A stretch of 5,452 bases of DNA from Ruminococcus sp. (GTDB taxonomy: Bacteria; Bacillota; Clostridia; Oscillospirales; Ruminococcaceae), in contig NZ_DXUU01000046.1 in assembly GCF_019417665.1 (NCBI RefSeq), positions 1 to 5,452 of the forward strand, in the 5' to 3' direction. Below the pieces are notes generated by a model that saw only the letters and a program-made list of their open reading frames with translations, made no database searches and had not been told where the DNA came from. Both the position numbers and the translations under genes were made by a program. Each line of letters begins with the position of its first letter. Position 1 is the first letter of the stretch. Below, piece by piece: positions 1-4,765 of the stretch.

Positions 1-1392
1 ATTGATGCGTCCCATGTGGCGCATCTGCTAACCGCCGGGGAAAAATATGCGGATACGCTGACTTTTTCGGTTGACAGGTATTATCACGGAAAAGACCTTT
101 CCGGCTGTCTGTTCGTGATACGTGGGGTCAACAGTGCCGGTGCGCTGTCATTGCAGACACTGGTGCAGGAAACTACAGACACAGCAATCCTGCTGACGTG
201 GAGCATCTCCCCTGCATTTACGGCGGTATCCGGTATGCTGGCACTGGAAATCGTATGCTATGACAACGACAGCTTGATCCTGAAATACACCGTCACGCCA
301 ATGCAGGTGCGGGAATCCGTGCTGGAGGAATACAGTGGCGGTGTGGACGCCATCGAAGAAGCTCTGAAAGAGATGGAGCAAATCCTGGAGGAAACACGTG
401 CTGTCTCTGTCAAGCTGCCAATCATCCAGAACGGCACCTGGTGGCTGTATAACACGAATTCCGGCGCATACGAGGACAGCGGACAGCCTGCACAAGGACC
501 TGCCGGGCAGGATGGCAGGGATGGTCAGGACGGCGCTCCAGGAAAAGACGGCGCACCCGGAAAGGATGGTGCTGACGGAGCACCAGGTGCCGATGGAAAA
601 GACGGTGCACCGGGTGCGGACGGACGTGATGGTCTGGACGGAGCTGACGGAAAGTCGGCATATCAGATATGGCTGGATGCCGGAAACACTGGCACAGAAG
701 CGGATTTTCTGGCAAGTCTGAAAGGTGCAGACGGGCAGGACGGTGCACCGGGTGCAAACGGGAAAGATGGCACAGACGGAGTTGACGGTGCACCTGGCGC
801 TGACGGTAAAGACGGAACTGACGGACAGGACGGTGCGGATGGCAAATCCGCCTATGAGATATGGCTTGACGCTGGGAACACCGGCACAGAAGAAGAATTC
901 CTGGCATCTCTGAAAGGCGAAAAGGGTGACCCTGGCGCTGCCGGAGCTGACGGAAAAACACCGGATGTGTCCAACATAGAAAACACCGTAGAAGCATTGG
1001 CAGCAGGGCTTTCAGACAGCGGATGGATGCAGCTGGACAGTTCCTGCTATGTGACAGGCAGCTGTCTGGATGATACCACAACAAAAATCTACTATCGCAA
1101 AATCGGCGCTATGGTACATCTTTGCGGAAAACTTGCGTGGGCAGGTACGCCAGTACCCACTACAATTTTTCGGATACCGGAAGAGATACGTCCGTACACC
1201 AATATTCCCATGGCAGGATACGGCACATCGACTGGCGCAGTTATGTTTGCGCTTGGCAATGATGGATATGTACTTGGCGGTACAGGAAACCACACGGAAA
1301 CAGTGTATTTCGGGGCAATGTACATGACAAACGATGCGCCTGCGGACGTTTCTTCTCTGCTTGCGGCTCTGGCTGACCTTGTGGAGGTGTGA
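1..1392 (+). CDS. phage tail fibre / upper baseplate protein with collagen-like repeats (5' partial)
   Basis: This is probably a structural protein at the phage tail tip that takes part in host recognition. The frame is open from base 1. A GTG at 16 could serve as a start but has no ribosome binding site, and the residues before it (IDASH) fit the fold, so the true start lies upstream. Counting from the GTG, residues 1-100 form a beta-rich domain resembling the N-terminal domain of BppU-type baseplate proteins. Residues 101-130 are a likely coiled coil. Residues 137-158 include a WWLYNTNSGAYEDSG segment common in Firmicute phage tail proteins. Residues 161-314 are collagen-like Gly-X-Y tracts broken by two copies of a 25-residue module. 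Residues 330-458 are a beta-rich C-terminal domain (YRKIGAMVHLCG, IFRIPEEIRP) like the tip domains of minor tail proteins. Collagen tracts in phage fibres usually make trimeric shafts, so a trimer is inferred. The stop codon lies 3 nt before the next gene, whose Shine-Dalgarno is inside this gene's end. Confidence 0.85.
   Translation: MDASHVAHLLTAGEKYADTLTFSVDRYYHGKDLSGCLFVIRGVNSAGALSLQTLVQETTDTAILLTWSISPAFTAVSGMLALEIVCYDNDSLILKYTVTPMQVRESVLEEYSGGVDAIEEALKEMEQILEETRAVSVKLPIIQNGTWWLYNTNSGAYEDSGQPAQGPAGQDGRDGQDGAPGKDGAPGKDGADGAPGADGKDGAPGADGRDGLDGADGKSAYQIWLDAGNTGTEADFLASLKGADGQDGAPGANGKDGTDGVDGAPGADGKDGTDGQDGADGKSAYEIWLDAGNTGTEEEFLASLKGEKGDPGAAGADGKTPDVSNIENTVEALAAGLSDSGWMQLDSSCYVTGSCLDDTTTKIYYRKIGAMVHLCGKLAWAGTPVPTTIFRIPEEIRPYTNIPMAGYGTSTGAVMFALGNDGYVLGGTGNHTETVYFGAMYMTNDAPADVSSLLAALADLVEV
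652..726 (+). repeat. 25-residue SAYxIWLDAGNTGT module, copy 1
   Basis: The module begins KSAYQIWLDAGNTG and ends FLASLKG. It interrupts the collagen tract and matches the second copy at 844-918 at 22 of 25 residues. At the DNA level about 59 of 75 bases match, and most of the differences are synonymous. Similar SAYxIWL...GNTGTExxFLxSLKG elements sit beside collagen repeats in many Firmicute phage proteins. Its role is not established here. A folding or trimer-registering spacer is a guess. Confidence 0.85.
844..918 (+). repeat. 25-residue SAYxIWLDAGNTGT module, copy 2
   Basis: This is the second copy, starting KSAYEIWLDAGNTG and ending FLASLKG. It begins 192 nt after copy 1. It differs by Q to E, A to E and D to E, so all three substitutions give a more acidic module. 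Confidence 0.85.
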
Positions 1393-1395
1393 TCC

Positions 1396-2031
1396 ATGGC
1401 ATCTGTATTTGATTACATAAACGCACTTGACATGTGGAGGGACAAGCTGGCAGCGAATCTGACCACAATGGGTGTGACAGCTGACAGCAGCGAAAAGCTC
1501 AATACCCTTGTGCCGAAGGTGCTGCAGATTCCCCAATCTGGCGGAGGCAGCAGTACTGCCGTGTTTGACGCAGATCACCAGAGCGGCATCTATTTGCAGC
1601 ATAACGGCACAGTGTATAGCCTGGCTGATTTTGTGGCGTTGTACCCGGATTTTTGCAGCAGTAGCAATGCGTATGCGCTGAATTATTCAAACACTTTGCT
1701 GGGTTGGGACGTGGGCATTTACACATGTAGTACCACCCCAATTTCCGTGACATCTGCCACACAAATCGCAATGCGGTTTTTGTGCGGCAGTACGGAAACA
1801 GGTATTATGCGCCTGGTGCGGTCGGACACAGGTACAGCAGAGGACATCCTGACAAAAGCGCAGACGGAAGGCAGCTATATCGACCTGCCCCTGCAGTGGA
1901 TCTATGCAGCAGATTATGTCACAACTCTGACACCATGCGATGGTGTGACGGCTGGCAGCTACTACCTGGTATGGGTTGGTCGCTCAAACAATTCCCAGCC
2001 GAAAATTCAGAGCGTAACGGCAATATCATAA
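1396..2031 (+). CDS. phage tail-associated structural protein
   Basis: This 211-aa protein starts at ATG 1396, 6 nt after GGAGGTG (1383-1389). Residues 1-45 form a helical leader, including ALDMWRDKLAANLTTMGV and EKLNTLVPKVLQI, that is recurrent at the N-terminus of Firmicute phage tail and baseplate accessory proteins. A Gly/Ser hinge follows (SGGGSS, residues 48-53). The remainder is beta-rich with scattered aromatics and no signal peptide or membrane segment. The leader probably docks onto the tail and the C-terminal part is probably exposed. Its position between the collagen fibre gene and the lysis genes supports a tail-tip or fibre-accessory role. The precise function of the C-terminal domain (residues 55-211) is not recognised. 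The stop codon overlaps the first base of the next gene's AGGAGG. Confidence 0.7.
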   Translation: MASVFDYINALDMWRDKLAANLTTMGVTADSSEKLNTLVPKVLQIPQSGGGSSTAVFDADHQSGIYLQHNGTVYSLADFVALYPDFCSSSNAYALNYSNTLLGWDVGIYTCSTTPISVTSATQIAMRFLCGSTETGIMRLVRSDTGTAEDILTKAQTEGSYIDLPLQWIYAADYVTTLTPCDGVTAGSYYLVWVGRSNNSQPKIQSVTAIS

Positions 2032-2044
2032 GGAGGAAAGCGGA

Positions 2045-2236
2045 ATGAATATTATGGAAGCGGTGGAACAGCTGAAACAGGGAAAGGCAGTACAACGTGC
2101 CTGCTGGGGCAGCGCTGAGATCAAAGCGGCACAGCTGGAAAGCGGTGAGTATCAGATTTATGCGTCCGGCGATCTGAAACCGGAGATGCTGGTGCTTATG
2201 GCTGGGGATTTTACGGTGAAGGAGGATGCGGAGTGA
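2045..2236 (+). CDS. small DUF2829 / Tad2-like phage protein
   Basis: This is a 63-aa cytosolic protein. The start at ATG 2045 is set by AGGAGG (2031-2036) with an 8-nt spacer. What is visible is an N-terminal helix with the pattern MEAVEQLKQGKAVQRACW (residues 4-21), a middle strand region, and a C-terminal LVLMAGDFTVKED (residues 49-61). This matches the usual DUF2829 layout: x-EAL-x-x-LK-x-GK-x-V-x-R-x-x-W at the N-terminus and a D/ExLxAxDWxV-type ending. Family members include Tad2, a phage protein that sequesters the cyclic nucleotide signal of Thoeris defence. Many other DUF2829 proteins have no tested function. This copy is short, and Phe replaces the usual Trp near the C-terminus (GDF), so ligand binding cannot be assumed. 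The stop codon overlaps the holin start (GTGA), which suggests coupled translation. The family call is moderate and an anti-Thoeris role is inference. Confidence 0.6.
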   Translation: MNIMEAVEQLKQGKAVQRACWGSAEIKAAQLESGEYQIYASGDLKPEMLVLMAGDFTVKEDAE

Positions 2237-2655
2237 AGGAGTCTATTTGCGCCGTGTTTGGCGTCGTTGGAAGCTTTATTGCTGGCTTGTTTGGGGGTTG
2301 GGATGCGTCACTTGCGACGCTGCTGATCTTCATGGGCGTGGACTACATCACTGGTCTGATCGTGGCGGCTGCCGGAAAGTCCCAGAAGAGCGAGAATGGG
2401 CACTTGTCCAGTCTCATCGGCTGGAAAGGGCTTGCTAAGAAAGGAGTATCCCTGCTGCTGGTATTGGTTGCCGTGAGGCTGGATATTATGCTTGGGACAA
2501 GCTACATCCGGGATGGGGTCTGCATTGCGTTCATGGTCAATGAACTGATCTCCATTGTGGAAAATGCCGGACTGCTTGGCGTGCCTATGCCTGAAATTTT
2601 AACGAAAGCCATTGATTTGCTGCAAGGCAAAAGTGACAGCGGAAAGGATGACTGA
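2233..2655 (+). CDS. phage holin, phi29/Cp-1-type holin 4 family (PF05105-like)
   Basis: This 140-aa inner-membrane protein is expected to form the lesions that release or activate the endolysin at lysis. It starts at GTG 2233, 7 nt after AAGGAGG (2219-2225), and overlaps the previous stop by 4 nt. Hydrophobic segments lie at about residues 5-22, 26-47, 71-87 and 95-116. Family landmarks are FMGVDYITGL (33-42), the basic linker WKGLAKK (64-70) and MVNELISIVENAGLLGVPMP (101-120). The tail is charged and hydrophilic (GKSDSGKDD). Length and layout are normal for the 'toxin secretion/phage lysis holin' family. It stands directly before the endolysin, with 1 nt between stop and start, as in a typical Gram-positive lysis cassette. 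An ATG at 2226 opens a different frame and is not used. Confidence 0.9.
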   Translation: MKESICAVFGVVGSFIAGLFGGWDASLATLLIFMGVDYITGLIVAAAGKSQKSENGHLSSLIGWKGLAKKGVSLLLVLVAVRLDIMLGTSYIRDGVCIAFMVNELISIVENAGLLGVPMPEILTKAIDLLQGKSDSGKDD

Positions 2656-2656
2656 C

Positions 2657-3307
2657 ATGGCAGTGAAAACCTATACATACAGCGACACCACGCAGCTGAC
2701 ACCCCATTTCAAGGCAGGCGAATTTCGCTGTAAGTGCGGTAAAAGCCATGACACGCTGATATCCGATGAATTGCTGCAAAAACTGGAAACGCTGCGTGAT
2801 ACCCTGGATTGCAGCAAGATCATTGTCAACAGCGGCTACAGATGCGCAAGTCATGATAAATCGGTTGGCGGAACAGGTTCCGGGCAACACACCAAGGGAA
2901 CGGCTGCGGATGTGGTGTGCTACGGACAGGATGGTCAACCAATCAGCAGCAAGATGGTCTGCTGCACAGCGCAGGATCTTGGCTTCGGCGGCATTGCCAA
3001 CATCACCAGCGCATACACTTCCACCCATCTGGACGTACGGACTGGATCCAGGTGGTACGGTGATGAGGTCTATGGAACAAACACGGTGACAAGCGATTTC
3101 TACAGCTATTTCGGGATTGCAAAAGCATCCGGTGCAACGGCAAGAAATCCCAGCGTGAAAGCCAAAGGCATCGATGTTTCCAAGCATCAGGGCGTGATCG
3201 ACTGGGACAAGGTCAAAGCATCCGGTAAGGTGGATTTTGCCATGACCGGGTCGGCGTTGGCAGCGATATCGCCAGTCAGGACGATGCACAAGCGGTGCGG
3301 AATATGA
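2657..3307 (+). CDS. endolysin N-terminal part: intact M15 zinc peptidase domain plus truncated GH25 start
   Basis: The product as sequenced is 216 aa. The peptidase_M15_3-type domain is complete. It has NSGYR (58-62), the zinc motif SGQHTKGTAAD with His78 and Asp85, and STHLDVR with His124. Such domains cleave peptide bonds in the stem or cross-bridge of peptidoglycan, and the exact bond cannot be read from sequence. The GH25 domain begins at about residue 159 with KGIDVSKHQGVIDW, including the conserved Asp163. It is lost after Met196, and the last 20 residues are out-of-frame translation. The truncated product could still act as a peptidase. No signal peptide is present, consistent with release through the holin. 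Confidence 0.75.
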   Translation: MAVKTYTYSDTTQLTPHFKAGEFRCKCGKSHDTLISDELLQKLETLRDTLDCSKIIVNSGYRCASHDKSVGGTGSGQHTKGTAADVVCYGQDGQPISSKMVCCTAQDLGFGGIANITSAYTSTHLDVRTGSRWYGDEVYGTNTVTSDFYSYFGIAKASGATARNPSVKAKGIDVSKHQGVIDWDKVKASGKVDFAMTGSALAAISPVRTMHKRCGI

Positions 3308-3873
3308 CGGAATGCGAATGTGTTGGGCTGCCATATGGCGTGTATCTCTATTCCTATGCATTGAGCACCGCAGATGCAGAAAGCGAAGCAGAACATGTCC
3401 TGCGGATGATCTCCGGCAGAAATCCTGTGCTGGGCGTGTGGCTGGACATGGAAGATGCAGACGGTTACAAAGAACGGCACGGAAAGCCGCTGAACGCTGC
3501 CAACGGCAGCCTGTACACGCAGATCTGCCGCACATTTTGCAACCGGATTGCCGGGGCAGGTGTATACGCTAGCAAGAGTGTGCTGGTGGATATCCTGAGC
3601 GTATCCGATCTGCCAATCTGGGTTGCGCAGTGGGCAAGCAAGTGCACGTACAGCGGTGCTTACGATCTCTGGCAATACAGCAATGCCGGCAAAGTGGACG
3701 GCATTTCCGTGGACGTGGATTTGGATTACTTGTACAAGGATATCCCACAGGAGCAGCCAGACGCCACGGATAGCGGATCTGACAATTCGGCTGAGAAAAG
3801 TACTGGTGAGAATTTGGACACGTTAGAACTGATTCTGGAGCATGTGGCGAGTATTGATGAGAAGATGAAATAG
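3304..3873 (+). CDS. endolysin C-terminal part: most of the GH25 muramidase domain, detached by frameshift
   Basis: The same reading frame is open from about 3244. Usable starts are GTG 3295 or ATG 3304, and the ATG overlaps the upstream stop as ATGA (3304-3307). Visible GH25 features are GLPYGVYLYSYALS, the catalytic GVWLDMED (Asp at 3445-3447, Glu at 3451-3453), LPIWVAQWA and YDLWQYSNAGKVDG followed by VDVDLDYLY. The fragment lacks the first strand with the conserved Asp of GIDVSKHQG, so it should be inactive alone. There is no good Shine-Dalgarno, so any synthesis would depend on reinitiation after the upstream stop. The C-terminal 45 residues are polar with a short amphipathic end (LELILEHVASIDEKMK), perhaps an oligomerisation or wall-binding tail. 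This is unproven. Confidence 0.55.
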   Translation: MTECECVGLPYGVYLYSYALSTADAESEAEHVLRMISGRNPVLGVWLDMEDADGYKERHGKPLNAANGSLYTQICRTFCNRIAGAGVYASKSVLVDILSVSDLPIWVAQWASKCTYSGAYDLWQYSNAGKVDGISVDVDLDYLYKDIPQEQPDATDSGSDNSAEKSTGENLDTLELILEHVASIDEKMK

Positions 3874-3885
3874 GCGTAAGAAATT

Positions 3886-3928
3886 CGGCGGTACTACAGG
3901 GTGATTCCTGTGGTATCGCCGGTTTTTT
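3886..3928 (+). terminator. intrinsic terminator of the lysis operon
   Basis: The 15-nt arms CGGCGGTACTACAGG (3886-3900) and CCTGTGGTATCGCCG (3907-3921) pair along their full length with two G-U wobbles. They enclose a 6-nt loop and are followed by G and six T residues (3923-3928). The hairpin begins 12 nt after the endolysin stop, as expected for the end of the late phage transcript. Confidence 0.9.
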
Positions 3929-3964
3929 CGTGTTGCATTTCGTGTTGCATCGTGTTGCATTTTT
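3929..3964. repeat. three tandem CGTGTTGCAT direct repeats (att/recombinase-site-like)
   Basis: The copies are CGTGTTGCATTT (3929-3940), CGTGTTGCAT (3941-3950) and CGTGTTGCATTTTT (3951-3964). They abut without other spacers. The array lies immediately after the last phage gene's terminator, where integrase arm-type binding sites or an att site would be expected. That role is inferred from position and repeat form only. Confidence 0.6.
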
Positions 3965-3986
3965 ATGCAAAACAAGTTGTTTTTGC
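3955..3986. repeat. inverted repeats adjoining the CGTGTTGCAT array
   Basis: TTGCAT (3955-3960) and ATGCAA (3965-3970) flank TTTT as a perfect 6-bp inverted repeat. It is continuous with an imperfect palindrome, GCAAAACAA-G-TTGTTTTTGC (3967-3986), that has one extra T. Two nested palindromes following direct repeats resemble the core-plus-arm layout of tyrosine-recombinase attachment sites. A weak hairpin without function is the alternative. Confidence 0.4.
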
Positions 3987-4023
3987 GCTTGTATATGCTT
4001 TTTATCGTTCCGGACAAAATGAG

Positions 4024-4068
4024 AAAAACCTCGCAGAATCGGCACATTTCCGAAACTGCGAGGTTTTT
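4024..4068. terminator. bidirectional intrinsic terminator between convergent units
   Basis: The arms AAAAACCTCGCAG (4024-4036) and CTGCGAGGTTTTT (4056-4068) are perfect complements of 13 nt. Inside the loop, TCGG (4039-4042) and CCGA (4050-4053) can pair further. The A-run on one side and the T-run on the other make it usable from either strand. It lies 188 nt past the sortase stop on the - strand and 151 nt past the endolysin stop on the + strand. It is the only terminator-like hairpin visible for the sortase transcript. Confidence 0.85.
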
Positions 4069-4255
4069 CAACTTTTTGGAATTGGTGGAGGCGATGCGTA
4101 CAGTGGTATAATCACTTATCCGCAACCTTTCAAAATGGAAAAAGTCCGAAACTACGTGGATTTCTTGTGCTTTCTACTTAATCGCTTTAACTGGGTTACG
4201 ATGTTAATGGGTTTCACTTAGTTACGGTCATTCATTAGTTAGGCAAACCAAAAGA
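4069..4255. other. non-coding junction, candidate prophage/host boundary
   Basis: No convincing protein gene is visible. A 28-codon open frame starts at ATG 4135, about 23 nt after the TATAAT, and ends at TAG 4219-4221. It encodes a partly hydrophobic peptide beginning MEKVRNYVDFLCFLL but has no Shine-Dalgarno. Short imperfect direct repeats occur: TTAACTGGGTTAC (4188-4200) against TTAATGGGTTTCAC (4204-4217), and TTAGTTACGG (4218-4227) against TTAGTTAGGC (4235-4244). The composition is more AT-rich than the genes on either side. The phage-to-host transition probably lies between 3929 and 4255, but the exact point cannot be placed from this sequence alone. Confidence 0.5.
4104..4112 (+). promoter_or_regulatory. 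orphan extended -10 promoter element
   Basis: TGG-TATAAT is a perfect extended -10 hexamer (TATAAT at 4107-4112 with an upstream TG). A weak -35 candidate, TTGGTG, lies at 4082-4087 with a 19-nt spacer. No gene with a ribosome binding site follows on this strand before the convergent sortase gene. It may be a relic, a small-RNA promoter or a chance match. Confidence 0.4.
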
Positions 4256-4765
4256 TCAATCCAGCAGTCCTACCACAACCTGTCGCTGTGTTCCGTCATC
4301 GGTACAGGTGATTATGGTGATCCGGTCATCGCCGAAATCGTCAAGCACCCAGACTGCATCCGAATCGACGATCTTGCTTTCAGTTACAGTGTAATGATAC
4401 GCCTGTTTTTGCCTGTCATACAGCGTGATTTCCATGCCGATCTCCACATTTTTCAGATTGTTGAAATATTCTTTGTACAGTGTGCTGCTGTGCCCAGCAA
4501 TGCAGTAATTGCCCTTGCCAAAATCGCCGCTGTCCTTGAAATGCCCTGCCGCTTTGGCGAGCGTTTCATTGTCAGTTCCCTCTAAAATGGGGGCTTTGAT
4601 GTTCAGATCTGCAATTTCCACAACTGGATTGTTTTTCATCAGCATTTGTTTTTGATAAAGCCGGTAGCACTTTCTCACACCGAAAAATCCAAGGATGCTG
4701 ACACCAATCAAAATTGCAAGCAGTCCTGAAAGGAACATTGTCCACTGCCTTTTGGTCTTACTCAT
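4256..4765 (-). CDS. short transpeptidase sortase, partner of the adjacent LPXTG protein
   Basis: This 169-aa membrane-anchored cysteine transpeptidase should cut LPXTG-type signals between Thr and Gly and join the protein to the cell wall. Residues 9-30 form an N-terminal membrane anchor after a short basic start (SKTKRQ). The sortase core has IADLNIKAPILEG (51-63), the catalytic His92 in YCIAGHSS, Cys154 in ITIITCTDDG and the following Arg161 in TQRQVVVG, so the His-Cys-Arg triad is complete. The class is uncertain. Its small size and the AGHSS and TCTDDG motifs suggest a short clostridial class A/D-like enzyme. ATG 4765-4763 overlaps the stop of the surface-protein gene by 8 nt (ATGAGTAA). 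No good Shine-Dalgarno is seen, so translation is probably coupled to the upstream gene. The neighbour's LPQTG is the obvious substrate. Confidence 0.9.
   Translation of the reverse strand: MSKTKRQWTMFLSGLLAILIGVSILGFFGVRKCYRLYQKQMLMKNNPVVEIADLNIKAPILEGTDNETLAKAAGHFKDSGDFGKGNYCIAGHSSTLYKEYFNNLKNVEIGMEITLYDRQKQAYHYTVTESKIVDSDAVWVLDDFGDDRITIITCTDDGTQRQVVVGLLD

Larger units (their letters stand above)
496..957 (+). repeat. collagen-like Gly-X-Y tracts within the tail fibre gene
   Basis: Three runs of G-X-Y triplets are encoded here: residues 161-212, 237-276 and 301-314, counted from the GTG at 16. They are dominated by GKD, GAD, GAP, GQD and GTD triplets. The first two runs are each followed by a copy of the same 25-residue module. 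Asp and Lys replace much of the proline, as in other bacterial and phage collagens that lack prolyl hydroxylation. The repetitive codons also open long spurious frames on both strands. Confidence 0.9.
2657..3873 (+). pseudogene. bifunctional endolysin (M15 peptidase + GH25 muramidase) with a one-base frameshift
   Basis: With one base restored after A3245, the gene reads as a single 405-aa lysin. It would have a peptidase M15 domain (residues about 13-135), a linker, a GH25 lysozyme domain (about 159-360) and a 45-residue polar tail. As sequenced, the frame runs to a stop at 3305-3307. The break is clear. The frame reads DFAM and then TGSAL, while the -1 frame reads (I)RVGVGSDIASQDDAQAV, the expected GH25 continuation. 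Inserting one T converts ATGACCGGG to ATGATCCGGG and restores a canonical F-A-M-I-R-V-G-V-G. The start at ATG 2657 lies 9 nt after GGAAAGG (2641-2647). The in-frame ATG at 2648 abuts that site and is less likely. There is no slippery heptamer, so programmed frameshifting is unlikely. This may be a real mutation or a sequencing error. Confidence 0.8.

Noticed and set aside
422..1084. 220-aa open frame on the - strand across the tail fibre gene
   Set aside because: It is rich in Arg, His, Pro and Leu and mirrors the repetitive Gly-Asp-Ala codons of the collagen tracts. It has no ribosome binding site or family features and is a shadow of the + strand gene.
1006..1392. Diversity-generating retroelement variable region in the fibre C-terminus
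   Set aside because: No template repeat, reverse transcriptase or accessory gene is visible in the window, and the codons do not show a marked AAY bias.
2226..2438. 70-aa + strand frame starting at ATG next to the holin ribosome binding site
   Set aside because: The ATG directly abuts AAGGAGG with no spacer, and the holin frame from GTG 2233 has the right spacing and a clear family match.
3242..3307. Programmed -1 frameshift in the endolysin
   Set aside because: No X-XXY-YYZ slippery heptamer occurs at or near the point where conserved GH25 residues resume, and the Ile of the I-R pair would still be missing. A deletion explains it better.
2585..3535. 316-aa open frame on the - strand antisense to the endolysin
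   Set aside because: It spans the clear M15 and GH25 coding frames and shows no recognisable domain. The length is explained by codon bias of the sense gene.
4084..4100. 3' end of a tRNA on the - strand (TGGTGGAGGCG) as an attachment site
   Set aside because: The reverse complement ends in a CCACCA-like string, but no T-arm stem and loop or TTCGA motif follows at the right distance.
3901..4221. 106-aa + strand open frame through the terminator and repeats
   Set aside because: It begins inside the terminator loop, crosses a second terminator hairpin and has no ribosome binding site. Only its last 28 codons follow a promoter-like element, and they lack a Shine-Dalgarno.
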